This document shows, piece after piece, positions 10,567 through 19,602 of a DNA stretch of 64,000 nucleotides. Position 1 is the first letter of the stretch. Every line of letters begins with the position of its first letter. The stretch is from Azolla caroliniana (lineage: Eukaryota > Polypodiophyta), in the NCBI GenBank assembly GCA_043228905.1, contig JBHGNT010000016.1, positions 4,650,001 to 4,714,000 on the forward strand, in the 5' to 3' direction. Under the pieces are notes generated by a model that saw nothing but the letters and a program-made list of their open reading frames with translations, did not search any database and was not told the DNA's origin. A program made the translations under genes and the position numbers.

Positions 10567-11334
10567 GTTGACAATGTGGTCAGAGGTTCTCCCTTGCTCC
10601 TGTATTCTTCTTGATCTTTGTAAGCCATCAGTTCAAGTTTCAGGAAACTCAACTTTAGGAGTACGGTCATTGAAGAGTTGTTGAGCCCACTTAGGTATTT
10701 TCTTTACATGTGGGACTGGCATAGGCTAAATTAGTGATCCATTACCATCAGATGATTCAGCTTCCTTTTCTGGACAATGGGTTGGGATTGGGTAAAATAC
10801 CTCTTCAGTTGATGAGATAACTTGAGAATCGCTGTTCTCAGCTAGCTGAGGTTGTTCTTCATCAAACACCACATCGCGGCTTGTCAATATCTTTCTTGCC
10901 TCTTGATCGTAGAGTCGATAGGCCTTTGACTCTTCACTATATCCGAGAAAGATACACTTCTTGTTTTTAGCATCCAACTTCTTCCTGCTCACATCTGCAC
11001 ATGTGCGTAGCACGTACACCCAAAGGTTCTGAAGTGCAGCACTGAAGGTTTCTTGCCTGAATAAGCTTCGTGGGGTGTTTTCCCTTGAAGTGCCTTCGCG
11101 TAGCTCATATTGAGGATGTAAACTGTTGTATTCACTGCTTCAGCCCAGAATGGGTCAGGCAACGCTTGTGCCTTCAACATACACCTAGCCATCTCGACAA
11201 ATGTTCGGTTTCGACGTTTGACAACACCATTTTGTTGTGGTGTGTAGGTAGTTGTAAGTTGGCGCTTAATTCCATGCTCTTTGCAATACTCACAAAATTC
11301 TATTGATAAGAATTCTCCACCTCGATCAGAGTGT
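10567..11334 (-). pseudogene. C2 integrase C-terminal half and linker
   Basis: It reads, on the minus strand, SDRGGEFLS next to the G1 insertion, then NGVVKRRNRTF (a Glu-to-Lys change at the usual VAERRNR Glu), MARCMLKAQALPDPFWAEAV, TPHEAYSGKKPSVLHFRTFG and KCIFLGYSEESKAYRLYD, followed by the acidic linker to RT. Stops and shifts separate the pieces at 10989-11192 and 10726-11019. The catalytic Glu appears lost, so integrase would be inactive even without the insertion. Confidence 0.85.
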
Positions 11335-11981
11335 TGTCGCGTTACTACGCGCGTGCGTGGAGAAACGAGGCGGGACCACCGGGGTCTTGGACCGAAGAGC
11401 AGGTGATAGAAGGGGAATGAGAGAGAGACGCCCTGTCACGTATGGGTAAGAAACACAGGTGCACGACCCCTCAACACAGAAGACGCGAATGGACACAGAG
11501 ACAGGGAGACACAAGTGTTTGTATATTAACGAGTATCAAATACACAACAGAGCACGCGAGCGGCTACAACCGAGCAGGCCGGCGAACAGATGTCGATGCC
11601 TGCTCGTCTGCGCACGAAAAGGGGGGAAAGGGTGGAGGTGCTGCTGGAAGCACACGGGCGTTCCTCGAAGCAGCGCGAGGCTCCCGAAAACCCTGCAGAG
11701 AAGAGTGATAGAGAACGAATCTGAGGAGAAGCGTCCGGTTCCGGTCCGACAACACTTCGTCCTCCTTAATGCCCGATACCTTCTCCCTGCGTCTCCCTCT
11801 CCTTTATAGCTTCAAGAAGGGAGCCATCTCCCTCATTTACTCCCCACCTACCGAATCTAACTGCCCGGATATGCCTTTGTACTTAATCCCTTAGTATATA
11901 CATTAAGGGCGCGCACACGTGAAGAGCCGGTTCACGCGTGCTATGCACCGATTGCGCCAAGGGACGGTTTTCTTCACGATA
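11335..11981 (-). repeat. 3' LTR of G1
   Basis: It starts TGTCGCGTTACTACGC and ends CACGATA; the other LTR ends CACGACA, so one base has changed. It holds an extra ~32 bp after GGCCGGCGAA that the 5' LTR lacks; the segment is bounded by short CGAA repeats, so a deletion in the other copy is likely. Confidence 0.9.
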
Positions 11982-11994
11982 TCCGCCCCCACCT
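11982..11994 (-). promoter_or_regulatory. G1 polypurine tract
   Basis: The minus strand reads AGGTGGGGGCGGA directly beside the 3' LTR. The same tract borders the G3 LTR at 38724-38736. Confidence 0.85.
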
Positions 11995-13396
11995 AACCGT
12001 GCATCCACCGGTATGCGCCAAAATTGGGTTCTGGTTGGAGAAAACCGGCCCGGGTTCCGTTTCTTCGTCCTTTGGTTCGTCCTCCGTTTCGGACTGTTCG
12101 CCTTCGCTGTCCACGCCTCCTAAATCCGGTTCGTCGTCGTGGCGCTTCTTGAACGCTTTGATCTGCTTCCCTGCTACCGGCATCGCCATCCTCGTACCGT
12201 CGAGTTCCGCCAGGTGATACGTCCCGTTGTCGTTGGCGCTCGTTACCACGTAAGGCCCGAACCACCGCTTCGCAAACTTCCGCGTTGGTCGGTGCTGGTT
12301 GTCGAGGCTGCTGTCGTAGATTAGCACCCAGTCGCCTTCCTCGATTTTCTTTGGCCGGAGCAGGCGCGGTCGGTCGAACCGGGCTTTGTTCTTCATCCTC
12401 GCCGTCCAAAGTCTCTCCGCCGCTCGTGCCACATCCTCTGGCCTCCGCTCGAGCTGTCGTATACGCGCCGCTAGCAATTCTTCCCGACCCATCTCGTCTC
12501 TCCAGTCGATAGTCGCCCAAGAGGAGATCGCCCGTTCCATCGGCATGATCGGCTTCTGTCCAAACATGAGCTCTGACGGCATGAACCCGGTTCCGAGCTG
12601 TGCGTTGTCCGGTCCGCCCACAAGGCATAGGGTAACAGTCGTGGCCAGTTCCAGACCTGTCCTTCGCACGCCTGGACTAGCGCTTTGATGATTGGCCCGT
12701 GCCCGCACTCCACCTTCCCGTTTGCCTCCGGATTGTACGCCGTGGTGAGCGAGAGCTTGACCCCTAACCGGTCGAACAGCTCCTTGGCCTCTTCGGCGTC
12801 CAACTCCCCTCGGTCAGCCACGATCTTCCCGATGCACCCGTACCGGCATATCACGTCCTCGATCAGGAACCGACACACGGCCGTGGTCGTTTTGTTCTGC
12901 AGGGCTCGGCCTTCCACCTGGTTCGTCAGGTCCTCTCGGGCCAGTACCAGATATCGCATCTACCCTATGCCCATCGGCATTGTCACCAGATCTACCATCC
13001 ATTTGAAGTGGATGGCCGGAGGGTCTGTAGGGTGAAGCTCGTCCCGATGTCGAACTATGGAGTGCATCTGACAGCTCTCACAAGTTGTCACGAACCGATG
13101 CACGTCCCGGTACAGTCCCGGCCACCAGTACTTCCCCTTTAGTTTCTCAAACGTGGCCCATGTTCCACGGTGTCCAGCCCAGGCGCTGTCGTGGTAGGCC
13201 TTCAGCAGCTCCTCCTGTTCCTCCTTCATCGCCACCACTCGGAGTGGGATGCCGTTTCTCTTCTTCGGGTGCTTCCACAAGTATCCACCCCGGAGAAAGA
13301 ATCGGTACGCTTTCTTCCGGATCCGGTTGGCCTCGTCCTTTGTCCATGACGCGTCTGGCGTCATTGTCCTTAAGAAACCTCCAATCTGCAGCCACT
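11995..13396 (-). pseudogene. G1 integrase, broken
   Basis: Three minus-strand pieces follow in order. 12960-13396 has the zinc-binding region (WAGHRGTWATF, CESCQ) and the first catalytic Asp region HFKWMVDLVTM. A stop follows at 12960. 12629-12959 has VADRGELDAEEAKELF (second Asp) and NPEANGKVECGHG (Glu). After a frameshift, 11995-12628 carries FMPSELMFGQKPIMP, the basic region and a GPY/F-type motif (RWFGPYVV), then an acidic tail. The element G2 separates this from the RNase H piece at 22776. Two breaks make it non-functional. Confidence 0.88.
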
Positions 13397-13853
13397 TGTT
13401 ACCCGGACCCGGACAGTTAGTTTTACCGAACAAGTGGGAAAGCGTCGAAAACGGAGTCGGTTCGGATCGACTGTTCGGATCAATGACTCAGCAGTAAACG
13501 AAGAGAACTAAGTTAGTTAGATAATTTTGTAATTCTTGATAGCAAGTAGGAATAGTTCTTGATGAGAAAAGACCTTCGGTATACCTATAAAAGGGAACCG
13601 AAGGCATTGTAAGAAAGGTCGTTTTATTTAGTAATATAAGTTTAAGTTAGGAATATCCTGTACGGATTCTGTGTTCTTTCTATTGTCTATGTTGTTAAGT
13701 GCAAGCTTCCTAATTTATAACTAAGTAACGATCACGGTAATTACCGATTAATATAGTATAATTCCGTTCGTAAAACACAATTCCTTGTTAGAACGTTGAG
13801 TAGCGATGTTCACTCTTCTGTATCGGTAGTAGTTAGTAATTAGCCGATTAACA
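13397..13853 (+). repeat. 5' LTR of G2
   Basis: It begins TGTTACCCGGACCCGG and ends CGATTAACA. The U3 carries a TATA box at 13586-13592 inside a short inverted repeat. Confidence 0.97.
13573..13604 (+). promoter_or_regulatory. G2 TATA box framed by inverted repeat
   Basis: TATAAAA at 13586-13592 lies between CCTTCGGT (13573-13580) and its exact complement ACCGAAGG (13597-13604). The same block is in the 3' LTR at 22495-22526. It is the likely core promoter, with transcription starting roughly 30 bp downstream. Confidence 0.7.
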
Positions 13854-13863
13854 CAGAAGAATT

Positions 13864-13873
13864 TTGGCACGCC
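13864..13873 (+). promoter_or_regulatory. Candidate G2 primer-binding site
   Basis: TTGGCACGCC starts ten bases after the LTR and continues CGGTTAC. It has the TGG start expected of a tRNA 3'-end complement, but I cannot assign the tRNA. Its exact reverse complement GGCGTGCCAA occurs at 22308-22317, next to the 3' LTR. Confidence 0.45.
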
Positions 13874-13912
13874 CGGTTACATCTGCAATTAAGCAGAGAA
13901 CAAATCGAATGG

Positions 13913-15526
13913 ATGTCGTATAAAGAGGAGACACCGGTCACTTGTAAGCGCCCTTGTACAAGGTCAGTTACGAAGGCAGTGCAGGAAGCGTTCATTGCGC
14001 AAGAACAGCCGGAATCAAGCACAAAGTGGTTGAAACTTCCTGACTTATCCGATCAATTACCTTCAGACGAAAAACAGACAGAAGAGGTATCGTTTTACGA
14101 CATTTGGGACGATATGCCTTATACTTATTCTAAGTTCCGGGAAGGAACAGATGCGGAAGCACATGTTAGGGATTTCTTAACGACATGGGAGATTAACCAT
14201 GGAGCTCAGCGATTGTCGGGAGATGCCGAAGATAAGTCAAAAATCGCTGAGTTCGTCTTATCATTAGACGGATATTCTGCCAATTGGTTTGCGCAGAACG
14301 GTCTTCAAGGATTTCCATCCTTTGAAGTGTTAACTAGTAAATTTTTACAATTATTTCATCAACAAATTCCGCAGAAGGATTTGATTGCACAATTTTATGC
14401 GTTATATCAAGAAAAAAATGAAACAGTATCTCAGTTTGTGATACGATTTCAGAACTTACAGCTTCAGATTTCAAGGCCGATTCCGGATAATGAATTAAAA
14501 GAAGTCTTTCTGGAAGCTGTAAAAGAACCATTAAGGACGACATTGAAAGTGTTCGATTTTCGAAATCAGACTATCGAACAAGTAATTGATAAAGCAATAG
14601 AAATGGGTCAACCACCGGTCAATGTTCAGAGTATGGACATGTCGGCATTACACCGTACATTACCGACAATAGAGGAGTTACAATTTCGACAAGCAGTTCA
14701 ATGCACCACTTGTTTAAATACGGGGCATTCGGCAATTGAATGTATGTTAAGAACACATTGTACAATATGTCATTCAAAGTTACATTCAGTAGAACAATGT
14801 GAATATAATCTGCTTAATAAGACTACGGCGTCAGTACGACAAATTTATACTGACAATGGTTACCAAAATAACAATAATCTGTTCAATGGTTATCAAAATA
14901 ATAATTTTTCACAAAATCAGCAAAATGTACAACAAAATCCGGTTCTACAGCCAAATCAGATCTTTTCACAACAAAATATGCAACCCACTCAGGTGACTCA
15001 AGCATTTCAACCAGGTTTTGCTCAATCCAACCCACCATTCATACAGAATCCGAATCAATATTCTCAACAAAATAATCAAAGTTTCCAACAAGGTAACCCA
15101 CCATTTCAAGGGTTTCAACAGAATTGTCCGAATGTGCAACCGAATTCTACATTTCAACCAAATCCGGCATTTCAATCGGGTAATATGACCTTTCAACATA
15201 ATACTCAAACCGTTCCACAAAATAATCAAATGTTTCAACAGAATAATTTTCCGCCAAATCAGGAGTTCGGGATAACACAAAATGTAGCACAACCAAATGA
15301 TAATACTGAACAATTTAGGCAGAATTGGTATAAAAACAAGAGATTTTACAAACCAAAAGCTACACGTCAATACCAACAAAACCCGAGTGGTAATGAAGAG
15401 CAGCAATTTAATAACGGCCAATTTGCACATGGAGAGACCAGTGCAACATTTGTACCCACTTGTTATATTTGTCGACAACTAGGCCATTATGCTAATCAAT
15501 GTCCGGTTAAAGGGTCCAGCAGTTAA
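13913..15526 (+). CDS. gag: G2 Gag with Gln/Asn-rich tract and three zinc knuckles
   Basis: A 537-residue structural protein that would coat the element RNA in cytoplasmic particles. Residues about 70-230 form a retrotransposon gag domain (SANWFAQNGLQGFPSFEVL, FYALYQEKNETVSQFV). Two adjacent CX2CX4HX4C knuckles lie at 264-277 and 283-296. A third (CYICRQLGHYANQC) lies at 517-530 near the C-terminus. Between them, about 305-485, is a low-complexity tract dominated by Asn, Gln, Phe and Pro with repeated FQxNP-like units, prion-like in composition. Another ATG at 13909 opens a four-codon uORF overlapping the start. The stop lies 38 bases into the pol ORF, which is in the +1 frame. Confidence 0.93.
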   Translation: MSYKEETPVTCKRPCTRSVTKAVQEAFIAQEQPESSTKWLKLPDLSDQLPSDEKQTEEVSFYDIWDDMPYTYSKFREGTDAEAHVRDFLTTWEINHGAQRLSGDAEDKSKIAEFVLSLDGYSANWFAQNGLQGFPSFEVLTSKFLQLFHQQIPQKDLIAQFYALYQEKNETVSQFVIRFQNLQLQISRPIPDNELKEVFLEAVKEPLRTTLKVFDFRNQTIEQVIDKAIEMGQPPVNVQSMDMSALHRTLPTIEELQFRQAVQCTTCLNTGHSAIECMLRTHCTICHSKLHSVEQCEYNLLNKTTASVRQIYTDNGYQNNNNLFNGYQNNNFSQNQQNVQQNPVLQPNQIFSQQNMQPTQVTQAFQPGFAQSNPPFIQNPNQYSQQNNQSFQQGNPPFQGFQQNCPNVQPNSTFQPNPAFQSGNMTFQHNTQTVPQNNQMFQQNNFPPNQEFGITQNVAQPNDNTEQFRQNWYKNKRFYKPKATRQYQQNPSGNEEQQFNNGQFAHGETSATFVPTCYICRQLGHYANQCPVKGSSS

Positions 15527-18500
15527 TATGGTAATACCGGAAGTTCAGCAAGTAACGACACGCAGCAAAAGCAAACAATCAGAGTGGGAAATTCAGGAAG
15601 AAGTTCGGAAGGCGGCAAAAGAATGGGTGGACGAAGCAAATCAAAGTAATGTGAATCGAATGTTACAAGACAATAACATTGACCAGAACATCGTTGTACA
15701 ACAGTCATTGGGGAATAAGGAACAGGAAGAAACTTGGAAACTGTTGGCTGATTGCCAAGTGTCATTACCACTTACGGGCTTACTTAAGTTAGTACCAAGG
15801 TTTACAGAAAAAGTGGCAGCATTAATTGCATATAAAGGTTCCGAACAAATAGCAGTACACTACAATCAGCCAAGTAATAACCCTTCGATCATGGATGAAC
15901 AGAATCCGTCGATTAAGGTAATACTTTACGGGCAAGAAATCGGAAATGTGATTATAGATGGAGGCTCGGGTGTTAATGTGATTAACAAAACTACATGTGA
16001 AAAACTGGGAATCACGGAATGGGAAGCATGTCCGTTTTGGTTACGAATGGCAGATACAAGTACGGTACGACCGATTGGTTTGCTTCGACAACTGGATGTA
16101 ATAATCGGGGGACACAGTTTTCAGATTTCGGCAGTAATTTTGCAGTTAGAAACACAGGGAGCATACCCCTTGTTATTGGGGAGACCATGGTTAAAGACAG
16201 CTAATATTAAACAAAATTGGAAACAAAATGTGCTAACATTTAGGAAAGGAAAAACTAAGGTCAGGATTCCGACGCACAACAAAGTGACAACAAGCAAACA
16301 GAGTTTACCTGTACATGCAGAAGCAGTTAATATGATGGAAGGATTGGACGAGGAAGAAGAAAGTCAGTATTTCGATGATAATCAGAAAATCATCCCTCTA
16401 TTTGAGGTAGATATTTTGCAAGCATTAACACCATATGTAGACTCACACGAAGAAGTGCCAATAGATGAGCAAACAATGAAAGAAATACGAATGCAACAAG
16501 AAGCTACAGATAAGGAAATGAAGGTATCTCAGAGAGTGCAAGCCTCAGCATTGGAGGAGATCGATTTGGCAGGAGTAGAGGATGCTGAAAGAAAAACAGT
16601 CTTGATTGCTAGAGATTTGGCAGAAAATGACAAACGGACATTAACAACATTACTATTACAATATAAAGATGTTTTTGCATGGTCGTTTGACGATATGAAA
16701 GGTCTGGATCCCGCTTTTTGTCAACATCAAATCAATTTGCATAAAGATGCAAAGCCAGTACAACAACGCAGGTACAGGTTGAATCCGAATTATGCTATCA
16801 AAGTAAAAGAAGAAATCGATAAACTCTTAAAAGTAGGATTTATTCGACCCGTCAAAAAATCAACATGGCTGAGTCCGATAGTAGTAGTCCCGAAAAAGAA
16901 TGGGAAAATTCGCGTATGTGTGGATTACAGAAAATTGAATGCAGCGACAATTACGGATGCGTTTCCGTTGCCATTCACAGATGGGATATTAGATGCAGTA
17001 GCAGGACATGAAATTTATAGTTTCTTGGATGGGTTCAGTGGGTACAACCAAGTACGGATGAATCCGGAAGATCAGGAAAAGACAACTTTCGTCACAGAAT
17101 GGGGTGTCTTTGTGGCAGTAGTAATGATGTTCGGTTTAAAAACAGCTCCAGCTACATTTCAGCGGGTAATACAGGAAATATTCGGGGAATATATTCCAGC
17201 TTTCATGCAGGTGTTTTTAGATGATTTTGCAGTATATAGTCGGAAAGCTGATCATTTTGAGCATTTACAGCTATGTTTAGAAAAATGTCGAAAAGGGCGT
17301 CTTAGCTTAAATCCAGCCAAATGCACATTCGGAGTAATGAGTGGTACGTTACTTGGGCATATTGTTAGTCAAGAAGGGATTGCAGTGGACCCAGACAAAG
17401 TTAAAGCAATTATTGAGGCAACACCACCAACAAATGCTAAAGCTCTAAGTAGATTTTTGGGTCAAATTCGGTGGCACAGTAGAATGATGAGATATCTAGC
17501 AGACATTGCTATTCCGTTACACACAGCAGTACACAAAGTTCCTTTTATATGGACAAGTATAGAACAAGATGCATACGAATGTCTCAAGAAGATGCTGACG
17601 AAGGTTCCGGTAGTTCAACCACCGGACTGGAACAAACCATTTCATGTTTTCGTCGATGCGTCGGACATTGCCATAGGCAGTGCTTTAATGCAATTATCCG
17701 AACCAAACTGGTATAGGCCGGTATACTATGCCAGTAGGAAACTTTCGTCGGCCGAAAGAAACTATTCAACAACCGAAAGAGAAGCTTTGGGAATGATATA
17801 TAGTGTGAACAAATTTCGACATTACCTTTTGGGTAAGAAATTTACATTTCATGTGGATCATTCGGCTCTACTATATCTAGTTTCCAAACAAGAATTGACA
17901 GGCAAGTTAGCCAGATGGACGTTATTGCTTCAAGAGTTTGAATTCGACATTATACATCGACCAGGAGCACAGCACGCGATTGCTGACTATCTCAGTCGGC
18001 TTGAGTCTAGAGAAGAAGTGGTTGGGGTTAAAGATGATTTTCCAGATACTCAATTATTTCGGGTTGAGGCAGTAAAAGCACAAGAAGTGAATGAGGAAAA
18101 AGAGGATGAATGGATTTCCGAAATGACGATATTTCTATCAACAGGAATTCCGGCCGAACACATGTCGACAGATGAAAGAAAAAGAATTGCAGTACGAAGT
18201 CGGAATTTTTGTTTATTTAATGACATGTTGTATCATAAAGGAGCGGATGGAATATGGCGAAGGGTAGTACAGAAATTTGAAAAATCAGCCATATTAACAG
18301 AGTCACATTGTGGAATTGCTGGCGGTCATTACGCAGGAGAAGCAACAACCAGAAAAATATGGAATAGCGGGTTATGGTGGCCAACGGTGATGAAAGATGC
18401 TAACGAATACTGTAAGAAATGCGATTTGTGTCAAAGAATGGGGCAACCAACCGAAAAGGATCGAATGCCTTTTCAACCGGTTTTACCTCTTGAGCCATTT

Positions 18501-19400
18501 CAGAAATGGGGCTTAGATTTTGTTGGCCCATTCAAACCAGCAGCTGCAAGAACCGGTAATCGATATATCATAATTGCGACTGACTATTGCACAAAATGGG
18601 TTGAAGCAAAAGGTCTCAGGGACAATACAGCAGCATCCACAGCAAAATTCCTGTATGAAAATATATGGTGTCGATTTGGTTGCCCAATAGAATTGGTAAG
18701 CGATCAAGGCACTCATTTTATTAACAAGTTAATTAACGAATTAACCAATTACTATGCCGTAGTTCATAAGAAAAGTACGCCTTACTATCCCCAAGCTAAT
18801 GGATTGGCAGAATCGACAAATAAAACAATTCAAACAATTTTAAAGAAGATAGTGAATGAAAATCGTACTGATTGGGATCAAAAGTTAAATAGTGCATTAT
18901 GGGCATATCGTACTTCGTACAAAACATCCATTAAATCAACACCTTTCCGAATGGCATTCGGACTTGAAGCCGTTATGCCGATCGAATTTCAAATTCCGAC
19001 ACTTCGTATCCAAGCGACGAATAAGTTAAATGAAATAGAATCGGAGCAGATTCGCAAAGAGGCTTTATTAGTATTAGAAGAAGAACGGATTCAATCAATG
19101 TCAGCACTAGAAAACAAGCAGAGACAAATCAAGGCATTCGTAAATCGACATCGAAGGAAATCGGAAGAGCAATTCGAAATTGGGAAACCGGTATTGGTAT
19201 TCCAGACGAGAATGGGACTTATGCCTGGGAAACTCCGGTATAGATGGACAGGTCCAGTATGGATAATTAATAGTAAAAATGGTACGTATCAGTTGGGATC
19301 ATTAACCGGAGAGGTTTTACCGAAATGGGTAAATGGATTCCGGCTTAAACCGTATTTGGGAGATATGCCGGTAAATCCGTTTATTCAAACGGAAGAGTAA
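15489..19400 (+). CDS. pol: G2 Pol polyprotein (PR-RT-RH-IN)
   Basis: 1303 residues, uninterrupted. The protease motif is IDGGSGVNVI (Asp157), so the usual Ser/Thr after the Asp is Gly. RT runs about 430-640 with VCVDYRKLNA, FLDGFSGYNQV and catalytic FLDD at 576-579. RNase H follows (FVDASDIAIG, Asp near 723; TTEREALGMI). Integrase has an HHCC region (HCGIAGGHYAG, CKKCDLCQ) and catalytic Asp1010, Asp1072 and Glu1108, a spacing of exactly 35 between the last two. A GPY/F-like motif (YRWTGPVWI) lies near the C-terminus. No chromodomain is recognised. Pol is in the +1 frame of gag, so it needs frameshifting or internal initiation at this ATG. The open frame and near-identical LTRs suggest a recent insertion. 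Confidence 0.95.
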   Translation: MLINVRLKGPAVNMVIPEVQQVTTRSKSKQSEWEIQEEVRKAAKEWVDEANQSNVNRMLQDNNIDQNIVVQQSLGNKEQEETWKLLADCQVSLPLTGLLKLVPRFTEKVAALIAYKGSEQIAVHYNQPSNNPSIMDEQNPSIKVILYGQEIGNVIIDGGSGVNVINKTTCEKLGITEWEACPFWLRMADTSTVRPIGLLRQLDVIIGGHSFQISAVILQLETQGAYPLLLGRPWLKTANIKQNWKQNVLTFRKGKTKVRIPTHNKVTTSKQSLPVHAEAVNMMEGLDEEEESQYFDDNQKIIPLFEVDILQALTPYVDSHEEVPIDEQTMKEIRMQQEATDKEMKVSQRVQASALEEIDLAGVEDAERKTVLIARDLAENDKRTLTTLLLQYKDVFAWSFDDMKGLDPAFCQHQINLHKDAKPVQQRRYRLNPNYAIKVKEEIDKLLKVGFIRPVKKSTWLSPIVVVPKKNGKIRVCVDYRKLNAATITDAFPLPFTDGILDAVAGHEIYSFLDGFSGYNQVRMNPEDQEKTTFVTEWGVFVAVVMMFGLKTAPATFQRVIQEIFGEYIPAFMQVFLDDFAVYSRKADHFEHLQLCLEKCRKGRLSLNPAKCTFGVMSGTLLGHIVSQEGIAVDPDKVKAIIEATPPTNAKALSRFLGQIRWHSRMMRYLADIAIPLHTAVHKVPFIWTSIEQDAYECLKKMLTKVPVVQPPDWNKPFHVFVDASDIAIGSALMQLSEPNWYRPVYYASRKLSSAERNYSTTEREALGMIYSVNKFRHYLLGKKFTFHVDHSALLYLVSKQELTGKLARWTLLLQEFEFDIIHRPGAQHAIADYLSRLESREEVVGVKDDFPDTQLFRVEAVKAQEVNEEKEDEWISEMTIFLSTGIPAEHMSTDERKRIAVRSRNFCLFNDMLYHKGADGIWRRVVQKFEKSAILTESHCGIAGGHYAGEATTRKIWNSGLWWPTVMKDANEYCKKCDLCQRMGQPTEKDRMPFQPVLPLEPFQKWGLDFVGPFKPAAARTGNRYIIIATDYCTKWVEAKGLRDNTAASTAKFLYENIWCRFGCPIELVSDQGTHFINKLINELTNYYAVVHKKSTPYYPQANGLAESTNKTIQTILKKIVNENRTDWDQKLNSALWAYRTSYKTSIKSTPFRMAFGLEAVMPIEFQIPTLRIQATNKLNEIESEQIRKEALLVLEEERIQSMSALENKQRQIKAFVNRHRRKSEEQFEIGKPVLVFQTRMGLMPGKLRYRWTGPVWIINSKNGTYQLGSLTGEVLPKWVNGFRLKPYLGDMPVNPFIQTEE

Positions 19401-19602
19401 AAAAAAAAAAAAAAAAAAAAACTAACTAACTCACTCAATAGTTCTTGTCAAATGCAGAAATACAATCTTGCCATAACAGTCTGAATCGACTATAAATAGA
19501 AAGAGGAATTACATGATTATTAGTAAGTAGTACAACCACTACACGAAGAGTGAATACTAATTAATTCCTACATTAATAGCAATTACTATTCTTTAAGTCA
19601 TC
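19401..19602 (+). other. G2 spacer between pol and ORF3
   Basis: It begins with a run of about 21 A right after the pol stop (TAA at 19398-19400), then an AT-rich leader with CTATAAATAG near 19491, before the ORF3 start. The TATA-like string might support a subgenomic promoter, but that is speculative. No gene. Confidence 0.6.

Noticed and set aside
14966-15478. 170-residue hydrophobic minus-strand frame
   Set aside because: Shadow of the Gln/Asn-rich Gag tract; the antisense of CAA/AAT codons gives Leu and Ile.
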